64,000 bases of DNA, taken from assembly GCA_002692725.1 (NCBI GenBank), contig NZLU01000067.1:248001-312000 (forward strand), in the 5' to 3' direction. Below are positions 46,109 through 54,707 of this stretch, one piece after another; positions within the stretch are counted from its first letter, which is position 1, and each line of letters opens with the position of its first letter. A program made the position numbers and the translations under genes. This stretch comes from Ponticaulis sp. GTDB lineage: Bacteria; Pseudomonadota; Alphaproteobacteria; Caulobacterales; Hyphomonadaceae. The notes beneath the pieces are model-generated. The model searched no databases, was not told the DNA's origin, and saw nothing but the letters and a program-made list of their open reading frames with translations.

Positions 46109-47272
46109 TTGGTTAAGTCTGGTCTCACTGTCCTGCAAGTCATCCCTGAGCTCAATGCCGGTGGCGCGGAACGTACCACTTTGGAAATGACCGAAGCTAT
46201 TGTCGCTGCGGGTGGCCACGCGCTTGTCGCCAGCGAAGGCGGACGCATGGACGACGAACTGGCACAGCTGGGCGGCGAGCTCATTCGTCTGCCGCTGAAA
46301 TCGAAATCCCCCATCACGCTCTGGCAGAACAGAAACGCCCTCAGGCGGGTCATCTCCGAACGTCGTGTTGACCTTGTGCATGCCCGTTCCCGCGCCCCGG
46401 CCTGGAGCGCGCTCTGGGCAGCCCGCGCGAGCCAAATTCCCTTCATCACCACCTATCACGGTGCCTATGGCGGTCGTTCAAAGCTCAAGGTCTTCTATAA
46501 TTCTGTCATGGCGCGCGGCGACCTCGTCATCGCAAACTCTGAATATATTGCTGACCATATTTGCGTCACGCACGAACTACCCGCGGAGCGGATCGTCACC
46601 ATTCCCCGCGGCGTGGATCTGAGGATTTTCTCACCCGAAAACCTCGACCTCGATCGCGTCCAATCTCTCCGTACAGATCTGATAAATGAAAGAAAATACC
46701 TCTTCCTTCTGCCGGGCCGTCTCACGGAGTGGAAAGGCCAGCGCGTCTTTCTGGAGGCACTGAACCGTCTGTCAGACGCGGAGAAATCAGAGATTACCGC
46801 CATTCTCGTGGGTGATGCGCAGGGGCGGACTGCCTATCTGGAAGGCCTGAAATCGCAAATTAGTGCTTTTCATCTTGACGAATTAGTCAAAATTTCAGGG
46901 CATTATAGCGATATGCCAAGTCTTTATGCTGCATCCGATCTCGTACTCGCGCCATCAACGCGCCCCGAAGCCTTTGGCCGGGTTGCGATCGAGGCCAATG
47001 CCATGGGAAAACCCGTGATCGCGTCCGATCATGGCGGCCAGCGAGAAACCGTGCGATCTGGGCAGACAGGCTGGCTCACAAAGCCAGGGGATGTCGATGA
47101 GCTTGCTGACGCCATGAGACGTTTTTTGAACCAGAGCGAAACGGGTCTCACGAACATGTCCCGTTCGGCCATGGAGCATGTCCGATCGAAATACACCACA
47201 CAGGCCCTTCAGGCAGCGACGCTCCACGTCTATGATCGTGTCCTGTCACAAACGCCGGGGAGCACGACCTGA
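46109..47272 (+). CDS. Glycosyltransferase family 4
   Basis: A 387-residue GT-B enzyme: N-terminal VLQVIPELNAGGAERTTLEMTEAI, donor-domain motif LFLLPGRLTEWKGQRVFLEAL, and the EX7E-type region TRPEAFGRVAIEANAMGKPVIASDHGG. It transfers a sugar from a nucleotide donor, probably to LPS core or another envelope glycan, given the GT9 partner downstream. The start is probably TTG 46109 (AAGGTG about 9 nt upstream); no in-frame ATG lies near. The last base of its stop is the first base of the next ATG, so the genes are coupled. Confidence 0.87.
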   Translation: MVKSGLTVLQVIPELNAGGAERTTLEMTEAIVAAGGHALVASEGGRMDDELAQLGGELIRLPLKSKSPITLWQNRNALRRVISERRVDLVHARSRAPAWSALWAARASQIPFITTYHGAYGGRSKLKVFYNSVMARGDLVIANSEYIADHICVTHELPAERIVTIPRGVDLRIFSPENLDLDRVQSLRTDLINERKYLFLLPGRLTEWKGQRVFLEALNRLSDAEKSEITAILVGDAQGRTAYLEGLKSQISAFHLDELVKISGHYSDMPSLYAASDLVLAPSTRPEAFGRVAIEANAMGKPVIASDHGGQRETVRSGQTGWLTKPGDVDELADAMRRFLNQSETGLTNMSRSAMEHVRSKYTTQALQAATLHVYDRVLSQTPGSTT

Positions 47273-48285
47273 TGGCACGCCAGGCCATTAATCCAGGAGA
47301 TGACGCGCAAAAAGTGCTGATCATCAAGCTTAGCGCGCTCGGCGATTTCGTGCTTGCCATGGGCGTCATGAAAGCTGTGCGAGACCATCACCCGTCAGCA
47401 CAGATCACGCTTCTCACCACCCCGCCCTTTGAGCAATTTGCGAAAACCTGTCCCTGGTTTGATCAGGTTGAAACCGATGGCCGACCGAAAGACACATCCG
47501 GCACGACCTCCCTTCTTCGTCGCCTCAGAACGGCGAAATACGACATCGTCTACGATTTTCAGAACTCGGGGCGGACAGGCAAATATTTTCAGGCCCTCTG
47601 GCCCAATCCGCCGCTCTGGTCAGGGGCTGTGTCGGGCTGCGCCTTTCCGCATGAAACACCCCATCGACTTGAGATGCACTCAATCGAGCGGTTGGCTGAA
47701 CAGATCTCGCTAGCCGGCATTGGGCCCGAAGGCGGATACCCCTATGGTCAGGCTCCGCTAGCGGATTTCTCCTGGATTGAACCCGCCCTGCGCAATACGC
47801 CCCGGCTCAAGCCCGCCTTTTTCTCGCTTCACGGCCCGTATGCGCTGCTCATTCCCGGCTCATCAGCCCACCGGACAGCAAAGCGTTGGCCGGAAGAAAA
47901 TTATGTGGAGCTTGCGAAATGGCTGGTGACGCAAGGCATTACCCCGGTTGTTATTGGGGGCAGTGCAGAGAGCCTGATCGGCAATAAAGTGGTGCGCGCA
48001 GAACCGAAAGCCAAAACACTCTGCACACGAACTGACCTGTTTCAGGTTGCCGAACTTGGGCGCCAGGCACACCTTGTGATCGGAAATGATACGGGTCCCA
48101 TGCATATGGCGACACTTGCTGGCGCTCCCGGAGTGGCGCTGTTCGCCACCAGCGAATCGAACCCGGATCTGGCTCGTCCGCGCGGCAGCAATGTTGTGGT
48201 GGTTCAGGCAGAAACCCTTGAGGACGTCAGTTCTGAAGATGTTTTTCAGGCAATTCGGGCGCTTGATGTGATCCCTAAATCTTGA
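47272..48285 (+). CDS. Glycosyltransferase family 9 (heptosyltransferase-like)
   Basis: A 337-residue GT9 protein. It has the N-terminal KVLIIKLSALGDFVLAMGVMKAVRDHHP, ALLIPGSSAHRTAKRWPEENYVELAKWL and the donor-site GNDTGPMHMATLAGAPGVALF, all typical of LPS heptosyltransferases. It most likely adds a heptose or similar sugar to the inner core. It forms a two-gene operon with the GT4 before it. The following infC has its own leader. Confidence 0.88.
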   Translation: MARQAINPGDDAQKVLIIKLSALGDFVLAMGVMKAVRDHHPSAQITLLTTPPFEQFAKTCPWFDQVETDGRPKDTSGTTSLLRRLRTAKYDIVYDFQNSGRTGKYFQALWPNPPLWSGAVSGCAFPHETPHRLEMHSIERLAEQISLAGIGPEGGYPYGQAPLADFSWIEPALRNTPRLKPAFFSLHGPYALLIPGSSAHRTAKRWPEENYVELAKWLVTQGITPVVIGGSAESLIGNKVVRAEPKAKTLCTRTDLFQVAELGRQAHLVIGNDTGPMHMATLAGAPGVALFATSESNPDLARPRGSNVVVVQAETLEDVSSEDVFQAIRALDVIPKS

Positions 48286-48289
48286 ATTT

Positions 48290-48307
48290 ATGACGCAAAT
48301 ACGTCAT
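48290..48307. promoter_or_regulatory. Inverted repeat before infC
   Basis: ATGACG and CGTCAT (6-bp arms, 6-nt loop CAAATA) lie 5 bp after the GT9 stop and 38 bp before the infC start. There is no T tract, so it is a poor terminator; it could be an operator or an mRNA leader hairpin. Confidence 0.35.
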
Positions 48308-48344
48308 ATCTCTATCAATCTTAACAATACTAGGAGTATCTGCC

Positions 48345-48884
48345 ATAGCACGTCGTCCAATGCCGGCTAAGCCGCCTCAAAAGTCAGGACCCCGGGTCAA
48401 TGAAGACATCCGGTCCCCCCGAGTCCTGCTGATTGACGAAAACGGGGAAAAACAAGGAGAAATGCCCACCGGTGCAGCACTGGATGCCGCACGCGATGCC
48501 GGGCTGGACCTCGTAGAGGTGTCTCCGAACGCTGATCCTCCGGTTTGCAAGATCCTCGACTACGGCAAGCTCCGCTTTCTTGAACAGAAGAAAAAAGCCG
48601 AAGCCCGCAAGAAGCAGAAGACCGCTGACCTCAAAGAGGTCAAAATGCGTCCGAACATCGATACGCACGACTATGAAGTCAAAACGCGCGCGATTACCCG
48701 TTTCTTCGAAGATGGTGACAAGGTGAAAATCACCCTTCGCTTTCGCGGTCGCGAAATGGCTCACCAACACCTCGGCATGGAGCTTCTCCAGAAGGTGAAG
48801 GGCGAGTTTGATGAAGTCGCAAAGGTTGAACTCGAGCCAAAACTCGAAGGTCGCCAGATGATTATGGTGATGGCGCCACGATAG
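48345..48884 (+). CDS. infC: Translation initiation factor IF-3
   Basis: A 179-residue IF-3 with N-domain [22 protein letters not shown], the linker helix ([24 protein letters not shown]) and the C-domain [37 protein letters not shown]. It prevents 30S-50S joining and checks the start codon. I extend the start to ATA 48345: AGGAG at 48332-48336 has 8-nt spacing to this ATA but 23 nt to the first in-frame ATG (48360). The extra MARRP matches family N-termini. IF-3 rejects such rare codons, so infC represses itself. Confidence 0.95.
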   Translation: MARRPMPAKPPQKSGPRVNEDIRSPRVLLIDENGEKQGEMPTGAALDAARDAGLDLVEVSPNADPPVCKILDYGKLRFLEQKKKAEARKKQKTADLKEVKMRPNIDTHDYEVKTRAITRFFEDGDKVKITLRFRGREMAHQHLGMELLQKVKGEFDEVAKVELEPKLEGRQMIMVMAPR

Positions 48885-48899
48885 CGTCATCACGACAGG

Positions 48900-48925
48900 A
48901 ACTATCGCGACATAGTTGCTTTTTT
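48900..48925 (+). terminator. Possible weak terminator after infC
   Basis: AACTAT and ATAGTT pair around CGCGAC, followed by GC and TTTTTT. The stem is only 6 AT-rich base pairs, so efficiency is doubtful, although the T tract is good. Confidence 0.5.
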
Positions 48926-49016
48926 CTACTAAAAATAGAAAAATAAACATGTTGATGCTCGCCAGTTGATGGCTCTGGTGAGCGGGCGCTGCTATCCACT
49001 TTGAGTGGAGCCAATA

Positions 49017-49751
49017 ATGCAGCAAAACATGCTTGAGGGACTGTTCTGGGACCTCGTCGACGATGATGAAGACTATCAGCAGGTCGAAAAGGCCCTGCTG
49101 GATATGTGCAGCCCGTTTGGCGTCACAGTCATCTCCTGTGTCGAAATCAGAGCCGCTGCCCACAACAGCAATCCCTTCATTGGCCGCCTGATCGGTAAAC
49201 GTGATGGCGAATGGCTTCGCCGGTATCGCCGCGAAGAATTGTTCAAGCACGATGTGGCGCTTCAGCATGTCCCCAGAACGGAGTCCGGATTTTCCTGGCA
49301 ACATGTCGAAGACATGGCGACCACAAAGGAACAACGTAACGTGTTCGATGTGGCCCGCGAACATTGGGTGGGTGATGGGTTTCTCATCCCGAACTTCGGC
49401 GCGGACGGACGCATCGGATTCACGGGCTTTTACGGATCAGAGATTTGCGACGATCCCGTGACCCGTCGGCTCTTCGAATTTGCTGGAAACACCTTCTATA
49501 AATACGCTTATCGAAAAGCGCAGGAACAGGCCGTAAAGACCCAGCCTCTGATCGATCTGACCAAGCGCCAGCTGGAAGTGCTTTACTGGATTTCGAAGGG
49601 CAAGACCGATACGGAAATGGCCGAAATTTTGGAAATTTCTCCGGCAACAGTGAACCGCCATGTCGAACTCGCGAAGGAAAAGATCGGCGTTCGGTCGCGC
49701 ACGGAAGCCGTTCACTACGCTCTGGTCAACGATCTGATCTCCCGCATCTGA
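49017..49751 (+). CDS. LuxR-family regulator with autoinducer-binding domain (LuxR solo)
   Basis: A 244-residue regulator. Residues about 30-160 form an autoinducer-binding domain: WLRRYRREELFKHD with the conserved Asp, SGFSWQHVED with the Trp, but Val in place of the Pro of the usual DP motif. The C-terminal LuxR helix-turn-helix is LTKRQLEVLYWISKGKTDTEMAEILEISPATVNRHVELAKEKIGV. ATG 49017 has GGAG at 7 nt; a GTG lies at 49005. No luxI synthase gene is present in the window, so it is a LuxR solo that may sense foreign or non-AHL signals. Confidence 0.88.
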   Translation: MQQNMLEGLFWDLVDDDEDYQQVEKALLDMCSPFGVTVISCVEIRAAAHNSNPFIGRLIGKRDGEWLRRYRREELFKHDVALQHVPRTESGFSWQHVEDMATTKEQRNVFDVAREHWVGDGFLIPNFGADGRIGFTGFYGSEICDDPVTRRLFEFAGNTFYKYAYRKAQEQAVKTQPLIDLTKRQLEVLYWISKGKTDTEMAEILEISPATVNRHVELAKEKIGVRSRTEAVHYALVNDLISRI

Positions 49752-49825
49752 TCGGCTCAACAGAGCTATTGCTTTTCCTGGGTTCCGTGCTCAGACTCCG
49801 GTCTGTAATTTGTGTCGGAACTCAC

Positions 49826-50809
49826 ATGGCCCTGGATCCAAACCTTAAAGCGTTTATGGAGAAGTTCAGCCTGCCTGAACTTCTGTCCTTCAATCAGAAT
49901 TCCTCTTCATCATCCGGTGCAGGTTGGAAGGACATCGCTGCGAAACTCAGGGCGAGTTTTTTCAAAGCCACACGCTCAATGGAGAGCGATGCGCCCGAGC
50001 TCGCATCCATCGACAATTTGCTGGTCGATGGCGCAGATGGGCCGCTGAAGGCCCGCCTCTACACGCCGCTTGCGGCCGGCATCGGTCAACAGCCCGCCAT
50101 TCTCTATTTTCATGGCGGCGGCTTTGTGGTCGGTGATCTTGATGGTCATGAAATGATCTGTATCCGGCTGGCTCATGCCTCGAAATGCCGGGTGATTGCG
50201 GTGGATTACCGGCTCGCGCCGGAACATAAATTTCCGGCCGCCCATGAAGATGCGCTCAGCGCTTATCACTGGGTGTTGGAACGCGCGCCTGACCTCTCAA
50301 TTGATCCTGAACGTGTGGCTGTTTCGGGTGACAGCGCGGGCGGCAATCTGGCCGCCTTTCTGTGTCAGGAACTCTCGCGACAGGGCGGTCCTGAACCGGC
50401 TTTCCAGCTTCTGTTTTACCCCCTGCTCCAGTTTGTCGACATCAAGTCAAAGGGCTTATCCTTCCAGGAGGGCTTTTTCATTTCCCCGGGCTTTTTTGAC
50501 TTCTGCAAGAACGCCTATCTCGGCAAGGAGTGCGATCCGATGGATGTCCGCGTGTCTCCGCTCTTTGCATCTCAGGAGGAATTCCGGGGTCTGGCCCCGG
50601 CACATGTCGTCCTGTGTGGCTGGGATCCGCTTCGGGATGAAGGTCGCGCCTATGCCGACAAACTTGCCGCCGCCGGCGTTCCGGTCACAATTCGAAATCA
50701 TCCGGGCATGGTTCATGGCTTCATGAACATGACCTCCGTCTCTGTCCCCGCCCGCGACGCCATAGCTGAGGCCGGGCAGCTTATTGGTAAGGCACTTGGA
50801 AGTTTGTGA
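49826..50809 (+). CDS. Alpha/beta hydrolase, hormone-sensitive-lipase type esterase
   Basis: A 327-residue HSL-family (family IV) esterase: oxyanion motif HGGGFVVGDLDGHE, the nucleophile VSGDSAGGNLAAFL (about 165-178), the Asp region CGWDPLRDEGRAYADKL and the His in GMVHGFMNM. It hydrolyses short-chain esters. I chose ATG 49826; the frame is open to 49769. It is 74 bp after the luxR gene and may be its target, which is inference from position. Confidence 0.88.
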   Translation: MALDPNLKAFMEKFSLPELLSFNQNSSSSSGAGWKDIAAKLRASFFKATRSMESDAPELASIDNLLVDGADGPLKARLYTPLAAGIGQQPAILYFHGGGFVVGDLDGHEMICIRLAHASKCRVIAVDYRLAPEHKFPAAHEDALSAYHWVLERAPDLSIDPERVAVSGDSAGGNLAAFLCQELSRQGGPEPAFQLLFYPLLQFVDIKSKGLSFQEGFFISPGFFDFCKNAYLGKECDPMDVRVSPLFASQEEFRGLAPAHVVLCGWDPLRDEGRAYADKLAAAGVPVTIRNHPGMVHGFMNMTSVSVPARDAIAEAGQLIGKALGSL

Positions 50810-50929
50810 GACGGAATCTGACACCTAACGCGTTTAGATAAAATCCCGACCGAACATAAAACTGACAAGTGTAAGTGCCATCAGAACAAAACTCGGATCG
50901 GGAATGGGAAAAACCGGAGGAAACGCGGA

Positions 50930-52942
50930 ATGCGATATCAGATGATGTTGGTGTCGTCGCTGGCAGTGCTGGCGGCATGTACCAACAGCGGAAGCAGCGA
51001 TAACGAAACCCCAACTCAAAACACCAGCCCGATCATCACGGCAGGCAGCGACCAGACCGTCATGGAGAATATGATGGTCTCACTTTCGAGTTCACTTTAC
51101 GACGCCGAAGGAGACGCAAACATCAGCTGGACCCAGGTGAACGGTCCAAACGTCATGCTTGACGACCCGACCAGTCTCACCCCCAGCTTTCGGGCACCGA
51201 TTGTCCCGGAAGACCTTCAGCTGACCTTCCGGGTCACGGCCAGTGATGGCGAATTCCAGTCTCAGGATGAGATGGTCATCACCGTCAACAATGTCACTCA
51301 GCAGGGTCCGTCTCCTCAGGGTATTGATGACGACAGCGGCAACCGTCGAGACCGCGCGCGCAATAACCGGGATGATGACAGGCCGTCTGTTGAAGCGCGG
51401 GAGATTCGCAAATTTGATGGCACGAAGAACAATGTCGACAATGCACTTTGGGGCGCGACATTCGTCCATCTCCAACGCTGGGGGACTGCCGACTATACCG
51501 ACGGCATCTCAACAATGGCAGGCGCGCTCAGGCCAAGCGCACGCGAAGTGTCGAATGCCATCGTCAATCAGGATGAAGGCGAATCTCTGCCAAACACCTT
51601 CGGAGGCACGGACTTCATCTGGCAATGGGGCCAGTTCATCGACCACGATATCGATCTGACCGACGGCGCAGAAGAAACCGCCGACATTGAAGTTCCGACA
51701 GGTGATGTCTGGTTTGATCCAGACAATCTCGGCACCCAGATCATCCCTTTCTCCCGCGCCCTGTTCGATGCAAACACCGGTACAGACGCCAGCAATCCGC
51801 GTGAACAGGAAAACGAGATCACCTCCTGGATCGATGGATCCATGATTTACGGCTCGGACAAAGAGCGCGCCGATGCGCTTCGCGTTTCTCCGGACTCTGC
51901 CTTCCTGAAAACGAGCGCGGGCAATCTTCTGCCCTTCAATGAAGATGATCTGACAAACGCCAACGGCTTCGTCACCGACCCCACCACGCTTTTCCTTGCC
52001 GGTGATGTCCGGGTGAATGAACAGGTCGGTCTGGCCGTGATGCACACACTTTTCGTCCGCGAGCACAATCGCATCGCGCAGAATATTCTCGATAATGACC
52101 CCAACAAAACCGGCGAGCAGGCTTATCAGGACGCCCGTCGTCTGGTCATCGGAAAAATCCAGAAAATCACCTATGTTGACTGGCTTCCAGCCCTTTTGGG
52201 GCCAGACCCGCTGCCCGGCTATTCAGGCTATGACGACACGCTGAATGCCACCATTTACAACGAGTTCTCAGCGGCCGCTTATCGCCTTGGCCACTCTATG
52301 ATCAATGACGCGCTCTGGCGTCTTGATGCATCAGGCGCAGAAATCACTGACGGTCATTTAAGCCTCGCCGAGGCCTTCTTTACCGCGCCCTCCATCCTGA
52401 CAGAAGAAGAATCGCTCGATCCGATCCTGCGCGGTCTGGCCGCTCAGGAACACCAGGCGCTCGACCCCAAAATCGCACATCCTCTGCGAAACTTCCTTTT
52501 TGGTCAGCCGGGCCTTGGCGGGCTGGATCTGGCCTCGCTCAACATCCAGCGCGGTCGCGATCACGGCCTGCCCTCCTATAATGATATGCGTGAAGCAATG
52601 GGGCTCGCTCGCGTCACGGCCTTTTCGGACATCACCTCTGACACAGACCTCGCTCAGGCCCTATCCGACACTTATGGCAGCGTCGATGATATTGATCTCT
52701 GGGTGGGTGGCCTCAGCGAAGATGCGTTCGGCGACTCGCAACTCGGAGAACTCTTCACCCTCATCATCGCAAAACAGTTCCAGCTACTGCGCGATGGCGA
52801 CCGCTTCTGGTATGAAGAAGACCTGCGCCTCGATGAGGTCATGCAGGTCAAGCTGTCATCGCTCGCTCAGATCATCCGGGATAATACCGGCGTCGACAGC
52901 GAAATTCAGGATGACGTCTTCCACATGCCTGCCACGCCATAA
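50930..52942 (+). CDS. Haem peroxidase-superfamily lipoprotein with PKD-like domain
   Basis: A 670-residue protein. The signal peptide has lipobox LAVLAAC. An N-terminal PKD/Ig-like domain follows (about 30-120, ITAGSDQTVMENMMVSLSSSLYDAEGDANISWTQV is its start), then a charged low-complexity linker with NRRDRARNNRDDDR, and an animal-type haem peroxidase domain. That domain has WGQFIDHDIDLT with the distal His (about 237), VREHNRIA with the catalytic Arg, YRLGHSMIND with the proximal His (about 455), and NIQRGRDHGLPSYN. Bacterial members oxidise halides or phenolics outside the cell. Its own terminator follows. Confidence 0.9.
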   Translation: MRYQMMLVSSLAVLAACTNSGSSDNETPTQNTSPIITAGSDQTVMENMMVSLSSSLYDAEGDANISWTQVNGPNVMLDDPTSLTPSFRAPIVPEDLQLTFRVTASDGEFQSQDEMVITVNNVTQQGPSPQGIDDDSGNRRDRARNNRDDDRPSVEAREIRKFDGTKNNVDNALWGATFVHLQRWGTADYTDGISTMAGALRPSAREVSNAIVNQDEGESLPNTFGGTDFIWQWGQFIDHDIDLTDGAEETADIEVPTGDVWFDPDNLGTQIIPFSRALFDANTGTDASNPREQENEITSWIDGSMIYGSDKERADALRVSPDSAFLKTSAGNLLPFNEDDLTNANGFVTDPTTLFLAGDVRVNEQVGLAVMHTLFVREHNRIAQNILDNDPNKTGEQAYQDARRLVIGKIQKITYVDWLPALLGPDPLPGYSGYDDTLNATIYNEFSAAAYRLGHSMINDALWRLDASGAEITDGHLSLAEAFFTAPSILTEEESLDPILRGLAAQEHQALDPKIAHPLRNFLFGQPGLGGLDLASLNIQRGRDHGLPSYNDMREAMGLARVTAFSDITSDTDLAQALSDTYGSVDDIDLWVGGLSEDAFGDSQLGELFTLIIAKQFQLLRDGDRFWYEEDLRLDEVMQVKLSSLAQIIRDNTGVDSEIQDDVFHMPATP

Positions 52943-52961
52943 AGAGCGATCCGAATTTTAT

Positions 52962-52994
52962 GAAAAGGGCGTGATCCTCACGCCCTTTTTCTTT
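52962..52994 (+). terminator. Terminator after the haem peroxidase gene
   Basis: AAAAGGGCGTGA and TCACGCCCTTTTT pair around TCC, followed by CTTT. It lies between the peroxidase stop and the selO start (53008). Confidence 0.92.
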
Positions 52995-53007
52995 ACAGCT
53001 AACAGGC

Positions 53008-54399
53008 ATGACCCAACCTTTTGAAGCGCTCGGCCCTGACTTCTCCGATCCGGTCGAACCGGCAGATTTCCCGAAAACCATTCTTCGCTATCGTAATGAC
53101 CGCGCAGCAAAAACTGTCGGCCTTGACGGGCTGTCTGACGCCGAATGGCTCAGCCATTTTGGCCGGTTCGAGCCTCTGCCCGGTAACATGCCCCGCCCGC
53201 TTGCGATCCGATATCACGGCCATCAATTCCGCTCTTATAATCCTCAGATCGGAGATGGTCGCGGCTTCCTCTTTGCCCAGCTCCGAGACGATCAGGGGCG
53301 GCTTCTCGATCTTGGTACGAAAGGCTCAGGCCAGACCCCTTATTCTCGCTTCGGTGATGGGCGTCTAACGCTCAAAGGCGGTGTCCGCGAAGTCCTTGCG
53401 ACTGAAATGCTCGAAGCCTCAGGCGTACCCACCTCGAAAACCTTCAGCCTGATCGAAACCGGTGAACAGCTCTCCCGCAATGACGAGCCCTCCCCCACAC
53501 GCTCCTCTGTCATGGTACGGCTCCAGCACAGTCATGTTCGCTTTGGTGCCTTCCAGCGCCTCGCCTATCTCAAGGAAGAGGACAATCTCGTCACCCTCCT
53601 CAACCATGTGCGAGACGTCTATCACCCTGACATCCCACCGTCCGAGCCCGCCTCTCTCGCCCCGGCGCTCCTGACCCGCATCGCACAGCGCACCGCCAAT
53701 ATGGTGGCGAGCTGGATGGCGGCTGGTTTCGTCCATGGAGTCATGAACACCGATAATATGAATGTGACCGGCGATACCTTCGATTTCGGTCCCTATCGCT
53801 TCCTGCCAACCTCAGACCCGAAATTCACCGCCGCCTATTTCGATGAATACGGCCTTTACGCCTTTGGTCGTCAGCCCTCGGCAGCCATCTGGAACCTCCA
53901 ACAATTGGGCGGTGCCTTCGCTATGGTTGCGTCTGTCGAAGATCTGACCGAAGCCTTGCAGGCCTTTGAACCCGCCTATCAGACCGCCCTCTGCGATCAT
54001 TGCTTCGCGCAACTCGGCCTCACGCCTTCAGAATTGTCCGCCGACTTGTCATTCCTCGAGAAACTCTTCTCTTGGATGACAGACACCCAAATCCCCTGGG
54101 ATCAATTCTTTTTCGATTGGTTTGGCGGGAAAGACAGCACTGATCGCGCGCAGCAAAGCCCGGTGTCAGACTTCTACACCCGCGATAACTTCGCGCCAGT
54201 TCGCTCGGAAATTCTCTCACGCACGCCCGACGCGCCCGAGCGCCTCACGCATGCCTATTTCCAGCGCCGCACGCCCGAAACTGTTCTGATCGATGAAATC
54301 GAACACCTCTGGACTGCTATCGCGGATGACGATGACTGGTCCCTCTTCCATGCCAAACTTGACGGCATCAGGCAGAAACGAGAGGCGATGAGCAGCTAA
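53008..54399 (+). CDS. selO: SelO family protein adenylyltransferase (YdiU)
   Basis: A 463-residue pseudokinase-fold enzyme of the SelO family, which transfers AMP to proteins in redox homeostasis. Family motifs are KGSGQTPYSRFGDGRLTLKGGVREVLATEMLEASGVPT and the metal-binding MAAGFVHGVMNTDNMNVTGDTFDFGPYRFL (catalytic Asp in NTDNM). The length is close to E. coli SelO. The C-terminal residue found as selenocysteine in eukaryotes is not present. It starts soon after the peroxidase terminator; its promoter is not evident in the 14 bp before the start, so it may rely on readthrough. Confidence 0.93.
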   Translation: MTQPFEALGPDFSDPVEPADFPKTILRYRNDRAAKTVGLDGLSDAEWLSHFGRFEPLPGNMPRPLAIRYHGHQFRSYNPQIGDGRGFLFAQLRDDQGRLLDLGTKGSGQTPYSRFGDGRLTLKGGVREVLATEMLEASGVPTSKTFSLIETGEQLSRNDEPSPTRSSVMVRLQHSHVRFGAFQRLAYLKEEDNLVTLLNHVRDVYHPDIPPSEPASLAPALLTRIAQRTANMVASWMAAGFVHGVMNTDNMNVTGDTFDFGPYRFLPTSDPKFTAAYFDEYGLYAFGRQPSAAIWNLQQLGGAFAMVASVEDLTEALQAFEPAYQTALCDHCFAQLGLTPSELSADLSFLEKLFSWMTDTQIPWDQFFFDWFGGKDSTDRAQQSPVSDFYTRDNFAPVRSEILSRTPDAPERLTHAYFQRRTPETVLIDEIEHLWTAIADDDDWSLFHAKLDGIRQKREAMSS

Positions 54400-54422
54400 C
54401 TAGAACTGTCGGCGTTTACCTA

Positions 54423-54620
54423 CTCCCCTTGAAAAGGGGAGGACTCGGGAGGACCAGAAATCGCAAGCGATTTTCCGACCGAGGGTGGGGATCAAGCCCT
54501 TGCGAAATGCACAGATATGCCAATCAGGCGATCATATCGGTAATTTGCTCGATCAGTTAACGTCACTCATTCCGCTCACAAAGTGATCCCCCTCCCACTC
54601 CCCCTTTTCCAGGGGGAGAG
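54423..54620. repeat. Palindromic intergenic repeat element
   Basis: The 308-bp gap between selO and the desaturase gene holds a structured element and no gene. The left end CTCCCCTTGAAAAGGGGAG is a hairpin, and the right end CTCCCCCTTTTCCAGGGGGAG is its counterpart. Between them GAGGGTGGGGATCA near 54481 is inverted as TGATCCCCCTCCC near 54584, so the element has long imperfect terminal inverted repeats; a small ATCGC..GCGAT hairpin lies inside the left part. This is typical of REP/MITE-like elements that are dispersed in genomes. Only one copy is in this window. It has no transposase. Confidence 0.7.
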
Positions 54621-54655
54621 CACATCCGGGCGGAAGACAAAGTAACAGCCAAACA

Positions 54656-54690
54656 CAAAAAAAAGCCCGGCGTGATGCCGGGCTTTTCTT
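54656..54690. terminator. Bidirectional terminator at selO / desaturase
   Basis: GCCCGGC and GCCGGGC pair around GTGAT. Eight A precede the stem and TTTTCTTT follows it, so it can end both plus-strand transcription and the minus-strand desaturase transcript at 54708. Confidence 0.92.
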
Positions 54691-54707
54691 TAAATTCTAG
54701 AAGCCAG

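Noticed and set aside
45320..46459. Long form of the alpha/beta hydrolase gene (379 codons)
   Set aside because: The first 130 residues have no hydrolase similarity and read antisense through the glycosyltransferase gene; ATG 46069 with GGGAG is the credible start.
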